DNA of 64,000 nt from Physcomitrium patens (Eukaryota; Streptophyta; Bryopsida; Funariales; Funariaceae), in assembly GCF_000002425.4 (NCBI RefSeq), contig NC_037267.1, positions 3,849,891-3,913,890 on the forward strand, read 5' to 3'. The notes beneath the pieces are model-generated. The model was not told where the DNA came from. It saw only the letters and a program-made list of their open reading frames with translations, and did not search any database. Position numbers and translations under genes: made by a program. Positions 36,411 to 48,190 of the stretch are shown piece by piece; positions within the stretch are counted from its first letter, which is position 1; each line of letters opens with the position of its first letter.

Positions 36411-38138
36411 CTTGTTTAACTTGGTTTGCAATAGAGTCAAAGGATGTATTTGTTGAGAGCCAACTTCTTAAGATTTTCTTATCTAAGATTGAAAAGAAAT
36501 TTTTGGATTTAGATGTACCAAGAATTATTTTCAACTATGATGATAAGATAACATTGGCACAAGCATTTGCTAAAGTTAAAAATGCAATAAGAAACTTTAT
36601 CAATATGATACTACTGACATAGTAGCTTCGATGATTGATGTGTCTAAGCCCAAAAATATAGCAATTGCTACAAGTAGCTTCATAGAAAGTCAACCTAAAA
36701 AGACTATGCATTGTTTGATGTGTGATGAATCTGATCATACAAAGAATAATCTCGATTGTCCTACAAAAAAATAACATTACACATAGAGAAGTCTAAGCCA
36801 AAAGTTGAAATTGCTAAAGTAGGAGATAAATCTATAAAAGAGTAATTAAAAATATATTCATTGTAATAAGCTAAACTACAATGAAGATAATTGCTTCATA
36901 TTACATCTATACAAACGACCTACTTTGGATAAGAAAAAGACCTTGGAAGCTAAAAATTTTAAGTTGGAGAAGAGATTTAATAATGTGGCTACATTAAGCC
37001 AAGTCACTAGATTTCATGTGACTTTTAGAAGTGAAAAAAATTCTTCTTTTCCAAAAAATTATATATTCAATGCATCAAGACAAATAGTGGTTGTAATTAC
37101 CATACATGCCCAAACAACAGCTAGGAATATGGCACCTACAACAAATGAGGTACTAGAACCTTTATCTAACCATTTTAATAATCATAGACATTTTAATATT
37201 CATGTGCAATTGTCTTTATCTTTTCGGCTTAGAAGTGTTAATTTTGTAGCAAAGCCTTCTTCATCAAATTCAATACAAGATGAAGATATTAGAGTTAAAA
37301 ATATAGTATATATTTTAGTTTATAAAGTATTAAAAATACTTTTTTTTTCTAGTGTTGACTTTTTGGCTTCAAAATTTAAACCAATAGGGATCTTTTAATT
37401 TTTTGGTAAAATATTCAATGGCAAAGTGCCTATGCCATTGTTACATGGAGCAGAAGCAATCATAAAGCCTTCAATAGAAGAAGATTTAGCTAACTTACAA
37501 GCAAAATTTACAACAAAAATTATTGCCATATTTGATGAAGGTCACTCAAAGGTAATAAACATAAATCCTTCAAGTGAGGTGCCATTGGCTAAAGAAGTAG
37601 CATTTTTATCTAATGTAGTAGCTAGACCTACTCAAGAACATCAAAATTTGTACCTATGAGTTATACGGATAGTTAAAAATAATAATCTATTAGTTGTTAG
37701 TTGTACTAGTAGCAATATCATTCATGCTTATATTTGCATGTTATATTAGATTCTAGAGCTCAAACAGTTATGATTTGTTAATAGCTTGCTCAAGAATTAG
37801 GTTTCACTCCTACAGACTTAGAATCCTATCTTTTCATCATTGTCACTTCAGTAGGAAGCATAGAGCAAGCTACCACCTACATTAGGCAACCTTTGTAATT
37901 AATATTTTGTACTAGACTTAGTCTACTTTATTCACTCTTGTCTCTAAAGTGTTTAGTGATTAATGCCACGAACTATGATATTTTAGTAGGTCAACAGGCA
38001 TTTTATCCATTTGATTTTGGCCTAAGTAATTGGAGTGAAGAAGCATGGATTCGACTAGAATGGTATACTAGAGATGGAAGGAAAGAACTAGAGAAGGCAC
38101 TTGAGAGTATATTAAGTGTGTATTTGTATTTGGTTTAA

Positions 38139-38852
38139 ATTACATATTTTATGATTGATTTGTAGTACTCAATGTGTTGTGAGTAACAAATTCTTTGTTT
38201 ACATGATGTTATTCTAAAAGATGCATATTTTTTAGTGGTTGAATAATATGAATATTTTTGTAGAATATTTTAGAGCTAAAAAAATCATGACTATAGTTAT
38301 AATAGAATTTTTGTATTTTATTATGATATTTTTGTTTATAGCTCAAAATATTTAAAATGCATCCAAAAAAATATGTAATTATTATAAATAATGATTTTAA
38401 AGAATAGATCTTTTAAGATTGTAGAAATATTAATCTATAGAGATTAAGATGCAAAAATTATAGCAATTTTAATGTTCTCAAATTATTTTATTTTAGAAAA
38501 ATTTATCTTATTTTATTTTTTTGGCTTACACAATGATTTTATATTGTTAAATTATTTTTTTGAAGAAAATATCCTTGTAGCTAAAAAAATATTAAATAAT
38601 ATATTTTACATCTTTATACATAAAATATTAATTTAGTTATAAAAATATAGTCTATTTTCTTATATAGAAATATAAATTCCATTGTCTTTTATTTAATTAT
38701 TAGATAACTATTTACACTATCAATTTTTATATTTTCTTTAAAGTCACACCAATATTTGTGATTTATATATCAAAGTTTTATTGACTTACTAACTCTACTA
38801 GCCAAGTGCCATTCTAAATTTTCTTACTATTAACTATTTGAACAATAGAAGA

Positions 38853-38891
<39 letters not shown>

Positions 38892-39430
38892 TAATAATAA
38901 TAAATCAATACTATAATTAACTAAAATTAATCTTATTATCTATAAAAAATATTGAAATTTTATTAAATAAAACTACCACATTTTTTTTGGTTTTATATTT
39001 AATATTTTATATAAATTTATTATGACAAGCTATGTGTTTTTTAAATAAAAAATAAGATAATTTATCACATTTTAATTAATGACAAAATCACTTATACAAC
39101 CATTGAAAAAATATATTCTAATCTAATTATGTATTGTAGCCTATCCACAAATTTTCTATACATTTAACTAACTAGTATCTTAAATGCTTAATAATAAACC
39201 AACTCTAAAAATTGAAAATTAAGCATACAAATCTCAATTTAATGTATAAAATTTATGACTAAATTCAAAAAAAAATCCAACCTTAATTTAGATATCTAAA
39301 TCTTTTTCAAATCCTATATCCACTAAATATTACAAACTTTTATTTTTAAAATCATAATTATAACTATTAGATCACAATCCCAAATAAATCTTAAATCAAA
39401 AACTTCAACTATCTATAGAATTGTAGCTAA
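38139..39430. other. AT-rich block with TA microsatellite
   Basis: No open frame of note. A TA run occupies 38857-38885, followed by (aat)n around 38888-38903. This is the 3' flank of the outer retroelement, but no LTR was recognised. Confidence 0.5.
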
Positions 39431-40830
39431 CAACCTTAATGTCAAACCACAATCACCATAAATCACAAAAAAATTCAAATCATTATAAGAATCTAAATGA
39501 AATTGTGTTAATTTTATTACAAATCTTATCTTCAATCTTCCCACCACTATTATTTGTGCAACTTCTGGTGAAGCATCGCCAAGTCCATCATTCTCATTCG
39601 ACTACTATTTGTATGGACGAGAGTTAGACAGGTCCAGAGCTACTTGTTGGATTTTTCCATAAATAGCAACATCGGCACATTCCAAACAGTTTCGGGATTG
39701 CATGCAAGGCTTCCATGTGCAACATGTGATTATTTTTTCTTTGTTTCTTTTGGTACCATTCTGAGAAAGGTGCGGCAACCTGCAATGTGGAATAGTTCAC
39801 CTGACCTGATTGTAGAAATGAGCCAAAAGATGGGTTGTCCCAGGAGCTAAACAATCCATGACATGAATGCAAACTGTGCCAACTCTGTAATCCAGACTAT
39901 GATAAGCAGCTACAGCAAGTTCTGAACAGATTAGCAGTCAAGCTTTTGCAATATTAAACCAGTAGTTCGGAGGGAACCACTAGAGATGCAATTCACAGTT
40001 TCTATCTACAAGTAGCAGTTTGTCCTAAGTGAAATCTGACGGAGGCACAATGCACTGAAGACAAACACGGCAACGGTTAAAACATGGAGAGTGATAGCAA
40101 GAACAGACAGACAGACCAGACCAGACCAGACCTCAGGGATTTAGCAATAGGACACAACATGGAGTGGTTCTAGAGATGAGAAATCAAGTCTGATAATGGC
40201 GAATGAAATCAGGATTGCAAAAAGCACAGCAGATGAGTTAGGGTTCAATATTGACAAGAAAATTCAAAAGATTTCTTCACTCCACTGCTGCGAGTACATT
40301 TGTCTCCCTTGTTGATTGAGACTTGAGACAGAGTTCCTGAAAGGCCTCTCTCACAGGAGAATCACATCGCGAGTGATAGATGCTTTCATAAAATAGATGT
40401 CGAATGCATTTACTAAGAATTTTCTTTGATGAATTTCGTTGGATGGGGAATAGAAGAGTACTACAGCACCCACCTTCCGAGTATAATTATCCCATGGGAT
40501 GGCTATCAATCAAAGGGTTGCCTAATGCTTAGCTTATTATCATACAATTCCGAAATAAGGATCTGCTTACATCACTTGAGAGAGGGCATCGAGCAGAATG
40601 GCTCGACGGCTCCGAAGTGTAAAACACGTCTTCAAGAGCCCCCAGAATGTGTCGAAGTCATCTCAAATCCTACGTCATGAGATGACTCTGCAAATGCTGC
40701 AGACCCACATTTGGAAACTCTAACGTGTGTCCCACGGTGAATAGGCTCGGTTACAACGGAGCAGTTAACACACTACCATATCTTAGTATCAATGTACATT
40801 TGTCTTAGTATCGATGTCGATGATCTTTGC
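39431..40830. other. 3' flank of the zinc-finger gene
   Basis: GC rises from about 39540 onward. A small (gacca)n/(gacag)n cluster lies at 40107-40131. The interval 40400-40830 probably includes the 3' UTR of the minus-strand zinc-finger gene. Open segments on either strand show no domain. Confidence 0.35.
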
Positions 40831-41577
40831 TCACCCGGCTGCAAAAAAATCCCTCACCTTCTGCACCTTCATTCTCCCATCTGCAGCACCCACGTCCTTA
40901 TGCCTCTTGCTTGCTAAATGGCCTCTTTCAAAATTCCCCAGACTGTATCCAGGCTTAGGGATTCCATAATGTCTATTGCAGCCTCCACAGTAAACCCTAT
41001 AACCATTGACATCGTCGTGCACTATGGAGAATTTGCCATGAATGTCTTCTGGATGCCCCGCCTGTATGAGCTTCAGTTTTGAACACAATTTGGTGTAGAG
41101 GGACGTCTCTGTGTACAATGGAGCGCTACTGTTGACTCTAATCTCGTCTCTTCCAGGCTTGATTAACACTGGCTGCAAAAACACTGGTGGCTGCCCTTCC
41201 GATTTCCTTGACCTAAAGACTCTTAGCAAATCTTCTGGACACGGTCCACTATTGACCTCCAAGTCTGGATTGGAGTCTATGTTGTCTCCCACAGACTCTG
41301 CAGGGGAGGCATCCAAGCTCATCTTGCATCTTTTCAAACCTGGCTCCAAATCTAACAGCTCATGATTCTCTAAATCATGGCTTGATCCACCGAGATTGAG
41401 CTTCACATGAAAGCTCATGTGACAGCCGCATGCGCCGCAGAGCATGCTGCTCGAATTCTCTCCGTCGAAAAGCTGGCATCCATCGACTCCGGGTCCCAAG
41501 TGCGCGTGCAACTTGGTGCACTTGCCCCGGTTTCTTGAGTATATCATGACTCGATCCAAGTTGTACCCAGTGACCAT
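40831..41577 (-). CDS. Zinc-finger protein with ZF-HD-type dimerisation finger, no homeodomain
   Basis: One exon of 248 residues. The ATG directly follows a good acceptor (gtttgtag/ATAATGG), so a noncoding first exon upstream is likely. Residues 20-57 show Cys20-x3-His24, Cys34 within VDGCQLF, Cys47-x2-Cys50-x-Cys52-His53 and His57 (CGACGCHMSFH). This is the spacing of the ZF-HD / mini-zinc-finger (MIF) domain (C-x3-H, DGC, CxACxCHRxFH). No homeodomain follows. The middle is acidic and disordered (about 70-150). The C-terminal third has a second candidate finger, YCGGCNRHYG...NFERGHLASKRHK (C-x2-C...H-x5-H, about 200-230), followed by a basic tail KVQKVRDFF. MIFs in seed plants are small and dimerise with ZF-HD factors; the two-finger layout here is unfamiliar to me. 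A nuclear transcription-related role is inference. Confidence 0.72.
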   Translation of the reverse strand: MVTGYNLDRVMIYSRNRGKCTKLHAHLGPGVDGCQLFDGENSSSMLCGACGCHMSFHVKLNLGGSSHDLENHELLDLEPGLKRCKMSLDASPAESVGDNIDSNPDLEVNSGPCPEDLLRVFRSRKSEGQPPVFLQPVLIKPGRDEIRVNSSAPLYTETSLYTKLCSKLKLIQAGHPEDIHGKFSIVHDDVNGYRVYCGGCNRHYGIPKPGYSLGNFERGHLASKRHKDVGAADGRMKVQKVRDFFAAG

Positions 41578-43586
41578 TATCTACAAACATCAACCCAAGT
41601 TTCAAATGAAGCCCAAAGAGGTGGAATCACTACGGCTTCAGGATCGGTTTTATGATTCCTTTACCAGGTGGGGTTGGAAGAGTACCTAGCAACTTAATCT
41701 TAAAAATGAGATTCAAGAAAAGAAAAATACGCTTAGAAAACTACAACCACGGGTTCATTCCTTCGTAGAAAACAGACCTACAATTTCAAGTGGCTAATGT
41801 CACCAGCAGTCGGATGTAGGTCTCTCCCTCAAAGCACCAGAGAAGAACAGGGTCTCAGCCACCTCCTCCATTTACACTCATTCGATCCTTTCTCACACAT
41901 TAGCTAATAGAAGTCACCAATGGACAGTCACGACAGAACCCCATCAGAAACTTCGAATAAGATCCGCTTCGAGTAGCGACAGTATACAATCCGCCGGCGA
42001 CGCTTGAGATGACTCTTAAGGTGATGCTTCACATCCAGCCGCAACTTGCGTCGAAATCTAATCTAGAGTAAGCATCACTAGTGGTTCTCCATTCGAATCA
42101 CCTTGCAATTCTTCTGGAGCCGAATGAAGTTGGGCGAAAGCGCCGCGTTAGATTGCTTCAGAATCGCAAGAGTACATGGAATTTCAGCAGATTGGGCACT
42201 TCACAAGATCGATAAGCAGTAGAGATCTCACAAAGTTCTGACGTGTGCACTATAAATCGAAGCATCAGGTGTTCCTGCACAGATTGAAGCATATGTGTCT
42301 ATTTGAGCAGAAATCGACCACACTGCTGATGCTACAAGGCACAAGAAAGACCGTCCATTTCTTGGAGCCTAGAGGTAATGGAGGAGGAATAAGAAGCATG
42401 CCAGCCTTAGAATTTCAGATCCAGAACACCTGTTACACGTATTCTTTCGTCATATCACACAAGGCACCGGCATACTATTTCGAGGTTCGTAGGGCACTTT
42501 TTCAAACACCCGCTGTCGTGCCTTGCGTAATTTATTCCATTTATCACACTACATCATCGATGTGTTCTAGGTAATATGGATATTGCACCTCATCTTATCT
42601 CTTCGTGCGTAGTTTGTTCTTGCGTCTCCAAAGAGCGATACGATCTTCTCCTTGTGTTACGCATAATGAGATCAGATTATGATTAAACCTTGGTAGCCTG
42701 GACAATACTCAAAAAAGAAGAAAAAAAGAAAAAAAGAAAAAATCTCTAGAATTGTGGGCAACTCGTTTGGAAGGAAAATGTGCGGCGATGATGTGGTTTA
42801 CAAGTGTTTCACTTCATCAAGAATCCATTCATCTCGGAGCACATCCACCCTCCGGACCGAAAGGGCATTCGTCTGCTGCAGAGATTCACCAGGAGGTGAG
42901 ACCCTGGGTCATAATTCTAGAATTCGATGAGTTGGTGGTTTTCATTACACCTACTCACCTATAGAGACGCTACAACGTAGAGCTTACTCTACATCCGAAC
43001 AAATTCTAAGATCAAGGGTTCTGCTGCAATCTGGACGCCTACAAAGAAGATAAGTTCCAGAAGTTAAAGAAATTTGTTTCACTCCTGCAATCTCTCTAGC
43101 ATTAAATTGCCATTCTCGAACAGAAAAAATAAAACAAAGCTTTTCCTGATTTCATAAAAGCCGGACGTGGACGTCGTACCAACTGGAAGAGAAAACATCG
43201 ATGGTACATGAAAGGAACAGGCTCACAGTCCACTAACTTCACACTCTCGGGAAAACTGGAGTCTCTTAGCTAGCCCAGTTAATATCAAAGGGTGCTGAGA
43301 GAATGGCACGTTGCATTTACAAAGAGTCAATTAAAAAACCCTGCCTACTTCAGTTTGCACAATCCAGAAGCTGCTTTGAACAAAGCCAAGAGCACAATGA
43401 CTCATTGGGGGCCAAGAGGTGGGCTAGTTGAACTTTTTGATAAATTCAAGCTTAATTTCACGACCTGTAAGAAAGCAGGTATCATCAACATAACATATCC
43501 ATTTGCTAATGCACCAGTCTTTCTGAAGAGAATTCCGAGGAAATCACTCCTCCATGTAATTGCAGGTAACTGCAGAAATGATGACA
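41578..43586. other. Upstream region of the zinc-finger gene and 3' flank of the mL59/64-like gene
   Basis: About 2 kb of moderate GC. It should contain the leader and promoter of the zinc-finger gene (minus strand, near 41580-42250) and the 3' UTR of the next gene (near 43200-43586). An AAAAAG-type purine run lies at 42711-42742. Frames such as 42245-42574 and 42752-42964 have no recognised domain. Confidence 0.35.
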
Positions 43587-44733
43587 TTACTTCTTCTCTG
43601 TAAGTTTCCTTTCCCACCTCCTCTTCTGCAAAAGCGAAAATCATTGTGAATGGTTCGTCAGCACACAAACCTTCTGACACGCTTCGTGACTGCTTTTAGT
43701 GCAATTTGACCAACTCGACTTGTATATTTTCAACTCTGCTACCGCTAGCAACTTCCATTATTCGAAAGCGGAAAGAGTTCTACGAGACAAGTCTGCAAGA
43801 TCATTAAGAGCAACAAGACTAAACCTGACAAATTTTGTGGTAAGTGACAAGTACTGTGACTTACCTTCATGTCAGCCAACATTTGCGGCATCTTTTCCAT
43901 GAGCTCCACTGTGCGTGCTCGTCTGGGACAGAAGTATTTATTCTTAGACTCCACATTAAAAGATCACTAAAAGAACATTCATAAATCTAAGAAAATCACG
44001 TCAAAATCCCAATTAAATCTGACAAGGTTAAGATAACCTAATATCGATCGCGATTTCGAAAACTACAAATCCCGGAGGACTAAATCTGTGATGCACGTGG
44101 ATTCACAAGTCCATCAAGGAAAAGAGCAATAGGAGCATACTTGAGAGCAGCTTCACGATCAACTTTGTGGCCTTTCATTTTCGTCCGTTCAGGTTTTCGT
44201 GGGGCGTCATACGGCCACTCACTGCAACAAAACTCATAAGTGCGGGAGTCAAAGACTTGAGAACCATTCGCGCAGAAATCATTCTACAGCATCATACACT
44301 TAATTTTCCTACCCACGGAAAAAAATAAATAAAATAAAATAAAATGAAATAAGTGAGGGGGGCAGCAACAACTCAACCCAGCATTCTTGGTCACTATCAA
44401 AGCCTACTGTAACCGAATTCTGATTAGTTTAGACAAAACTAGTGTCCAATTACTCGCGCCATAACCTGTGTTCGCAAATGCCACCAATCGATCGCGAGAA
44501 ACTAACAGAATTCTCAAATGCCAGCAATTCATGGCGAGAAACTCTTCTGACAATGCACATCGTGAAAGGAAAGAATGCAATCAGCAACCATACCCGCCAG
44601 CGAGTAGAGTTTCCTTCCGAATTTTAGCACGGTGCCTGGCGCTGATGGCTAGAGGTGTCCATCTTCCCTTCTCCCAGAACCCGTGCACGCCCTTGGCAAG
44701 CTCCCCAGCCCATTTCGCCAACCCGGTCGACAT
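43587..44733 (-). CDS. Mitochondrial ribosomal large-subunit protein mL59/mL64-like (CRIF1/GADD45GIP1 family)
   Basis: Four small exons on the minus strand, 44594-44733, 44141-44221, 43865-43922 and 43587-43625, join in phase to about 105 residues. All introns are GT..AG and the phases (2, 2, 0) match. The N-terminus (MSTGLAKWAGELAKGVHGFW) is short and hydrophobic-basic, suiting mitochondrial import. The core RAKIRKETLLAGGEWPYD and then MKGHKVDREAALKRARTVEL lead to MEKMPQMLADMKKRRWE. The MxKMPQMxxxxxxxR segment is characteristic of CRIF1 (human ...CMAKMPQMIVNWRQQ), which is mitoribosomal protein mL64; the yeast and plant counterpart is mL59/64. The protein is far shorter than human CRIF1 (222 residues), lacking its long C-terminal coiled coil. 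The family call rests on this motif and gene structure, not on an alignment. Confidence 0.72.
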
Positions 44734-45180
44734 CACTGCAATTCCTCGCTCCTCAAAGACCACAACACAGGCACAGAAGCAAAAAGAGACCTCTCTACCT
44801 CTACCTCTCTACCTGTACCGTCTGCGTCCCTCACTCCCTCACTCCATCCCCTTCTTCCTCGATCTAAACCCCAGCGCTGCGCCTGAGCCTGCTCCGTCCT
44901 CTGTTGCGCAAAAAACACAAGTTGTGCGACAATCTACAAAGCTGAAACCCTAAAGCCGAGTCAAGGTGCTAATTGTGCAAAATCGTGCAGAGGGAAGGAG
45001 GGTAACAACAGCACCGCACTGTGAAAGAAAGTTCATCGCAGGGGCTCCTAAACCCTAAATCAGAGCTTCCCTTCAAGCTTCGCGGCACTCGAGGTTGAGC
45101 GGATTGTGCGAGATAGCCCCTGGAGCTCGCACTGGATGGATGGATGAAATATGGATGAATAATTTTCATTCGTTCTCTTT
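44734..45180 (-). promoter_or_regulatory. Promoter and leader of the mL59/64-like gene
   Basis: GC-rich leader region with CT-rich tracts (on the plus strand ctctctacctctacctctct, 44793-44812). The outer edge (45133-45160) carries ggatggatggatg...tatggatgaat, beyond which the AT-rich block starts. Confidence 0.4.
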
Positions 45181-47600
45181 CAGAGATCTCTTCGCCTAAT
45201 GAGGTCTACGATATTACGTTGAGGATTATGGCTTTTAATTATGGACAACCAACGAGCTTATGGGTTTTCTATTGTTACAAATTTATTCTTGGATTTTTCT
45301 TGAAAACCAAGTTCCAACTGTTTTAGTTAATCAACAAAAATTAAAGATATATGCATTATATATATTTATTTACTTACCTATAATGTTACACCATAAAATT
45401 GTGATAAATGGTAGGTGATAATTTAGTGTACCTTTATAGATAAATATAGGTATATATATATTTTTTTTTTAAATATAAATTTTTATTTTTCATTTTTGAA
45501 TCCCTTTTATTATAAAGTTATGAGCATTGTGTTGTATGATTTTATTGTATTGTTGCCTAGTATTCTTTAATTAAACAATTTTTTATTTTAATTCTAGATT
45601 CTATATTAAGTTTATTACTGCAAAGAGACATAATAAATAAATTCTACGTAAGTTATTGTATACAAAAATTTGAAGCGAATTGCTTCAATTATCATAATCC
45701 ATAAATTAAAGTATATAAAACTAATACTATTCATAGTTATATTGCCAATTGTATTGATATTCAATGAGGAACAGATATTCTAAATTAAAATGTATATATT
45801 TAAATATTTTATTGTGATTTAGTTGGAGAGTGTATTAATTTATTATTTATTGTAATTGTTACTAAGTCTTTTGTATCAATTGTCTAATTAATAAAACTTT
45901 ATAATTTAGAATCCTCAAGTGTTGGTTAAATTTTCCATCTAGTTCTATAGTAAGTGTATCTTGTTTGTTAAATATATAAGCAATTTTTTTTATTAAGATA
46001 ATTATTGACTATAACAGTAAATTTAATTAATACATGCTTACTAAAACAATTCTTGTTTGTAAGAGAATTTATTTGTTTAAAATTAAATCTTTAGAAATTA
46101 GAATTTCATGTTTGATTTTATCATAGTATTATAATTTTTTTTCTTTGCTTGATCATTTAAATTTGCAAGAAATATTCAGATCTTATCAAATAGTTTATTC
46201 TTTATGTAAAAGTAATATTTTTAAGAAGATATTTTAAGTCACTATTTAGAATTGTAATTACATTAAGAAAAAATGCAATGAATCTTATTGATTTGTGTAC
46301 CTATATTCAATTTAATACTTTGTTAAAATTAAAATTAAAAATTAAAATACTTTGTAAAGAGTAAAAATTAGAAAAATTAAAGACTAAGTAAGTTTATTGG
46401 AGATTTATAATGTAAGTACTAGTTAAAATGTACTTTGTCAAACAAGAGAAGATTAATAAAGAACTCCAACTCAAGTCTAATTTAACTTTTCATTTTTTTT
46501 TCAAATATTATATTTGTATTAAATAATATCACATTTTTACTGATATTATAAATTGATCTATTTGTATAAATTGATTGAAAAATACTAAATAGTGACACTT
46601 GTTTATATATATACTTTGTAAGACTTTCCACTCTAATACTACTTGTATTATTATTGTATTATAAAAGGCTATTTTTGTACTATCAAAATAAAATCTTCTA
46701 TTGGGAATTCAAAGATTGTAGTCTTATTTCTAAATTACAAATAATTCTAATATATCTTAAATGTGGTCTTATTGATCTTAATTATTTTTAAAACAAAATT
46801 GAAAATAAAACAAATCTTTAGTGATGTAATTTGTGTTATAAAATTTATTGTATTAGGTAGTTATGATTACACACTTAGATTAATATAATTTCTATTCTAC
46901 AATATTGAAAGAATATATACCTTAGCTACTGCACAAAAAATGTATGATATTATACTCTATATGCAAAAAAGGTAAAACAACATATAGATTTGTATCATTA
47001 CAAAAATTAGTAAATTTTGATAAAAATTGTAAATATTTTCAATGTTTGTACCAAAAATAGAATAATTATGCAAGTAGAAAATGCTTTAAACAAACATGAA
47101 CTATTTAAGATAAATATTATGAAAAAATATTACCTAAAAGACTTTGATTGCATATTTGTACAAAAGAAATTAAAAGAAAGACAAAGAATGTGATTAATAA
47201 TAATATTACAACTTATTGAAGTGTTTTTAATTTTTGAGTAAAACAATAATATAGTTCACACAAAAAGAATCAAAATCTGGCATCAAGCATCTCTAAACAC
47301 CATACATGACTTTATTCAACTTGTTTATGGCTATCTCAAATCTGAATGACATACAAAATTTATATTTTTAAGAAGACAATGATACCAATATGTATCATGC
47401 TTATTTCATATTCTTTAGCAATATTTGTTCTTATATTGTGCACTCACCACATGAAGTGGTAAATTTAAAATTACAAATAATTGTATAATTAAATGAAATA
47501 CACACCACATTTCTTTAGGTTCATAACATTCACACATTTCAGACATTTAATTGCTTCACATTAAATAGTATTAGATATTCGTTTTCAAAGGCTTCGATCG
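45181..47600. other. AT-rich intergenic block
   Basis: About 2.4 kb of strongly A+T-rich DNA with no open frame above about 40 codons and no recognised transposon domain. It separates the mL59/64-like promoter from the 3' end of the transaldolase gene. Confidence 0.55.
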
Positions 47601-48190
47601 TACTTCTTACATTTACTCGTATCGGTATTGAAGACATATTCTTTGACACCAAGAAAATAACGAACAAACCACAACAGCTAAAACGCACATTCATATAAGA
47701 AATGGGACTTGTTATTTGATTGGTCTAGAAACAGTTCGTGTTTAAATTAAGAGTCAGTTTCCAACAGGCAGAGGCATCTGGTGGATTAACTTAATCAAAT
47801 ACGAATATCCAGGCAAGAAACTGAATACATACCACATTCCAGTTTCTTAAGAAGGATCATGTGTGGTAGTAGGCTAACGTTTAACACCGGCAAAATCTAG
47901 TTTCCGTTCATCCCAGGTAAAGCATTACTACAAAAACTTTGGGGCTCCCTCCGTAAGATACAAAATTGAAAACATGTTACTGGAGTGCGGAAGAGTACAA
48001 TCAGTGCAGCTACGCTGCAAAAAACCATGTTCTCCATCTTGCTCGTACAGGAACATTTCACTTCAATCTTTCAAACCTCGAAAGCCAAGGTCTACTTACA
48101 ATTCTAAAACCTTATACAAAAGTTACAACATAATCTGAAGCTTTCAACCAAACTTCATGTGGCACCAGCGGGCTAGCTTACTAGACCCTT
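47601..48190 (-). other. 3' flank / probable 3' UTR of the transaldolase gene
   Basis: GC recovers to genic levels. No protein-coding signal is seen. The polyadenylation position could not be fixed. Confidence 0.4.

Larger units (their letters stand above)
30259..38138 (+). mobile_element. Outer LTR-retrotransposon remnant (gag-zinc knuckle-protease), split by a nested element
   Basis: Gag-like sequence runs from 30259 to 30975, is interrupted by the nested element (30976-36410 plus one target-site copy) and resumes at 36416. Counting the duplicated target site once restores the frame (MYTR/LTWFAIES). Downstream are a CCHC-like knuckle (CLMCDESDHTKNN, about 36710) and a second degenerate knuckle (HCNKLNYNEDNC, about 36860). 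A decayed aspartic-protease region follows at about 37745-38140: LDSRAQTVMI for the usual D-S/T-G-A core, and NYDILVGQQAFYPFDFGL. Many stops and frameshifts are present. No reverse transcriptase follows; after 38140 only AT-rich sequence remains, so the element is 3'-truncated. It is dead and older than its insert. Confidence 0.75.

Noticed and set aside
44468-44953. 161-codon plus-strand frame upstream of and overlapping the mL59/64-like gene
   Set aside because: It is antisense to exon 1 and the leader of the spliced minus-strand gene; low-complexity Pro/Ser/Thr product.
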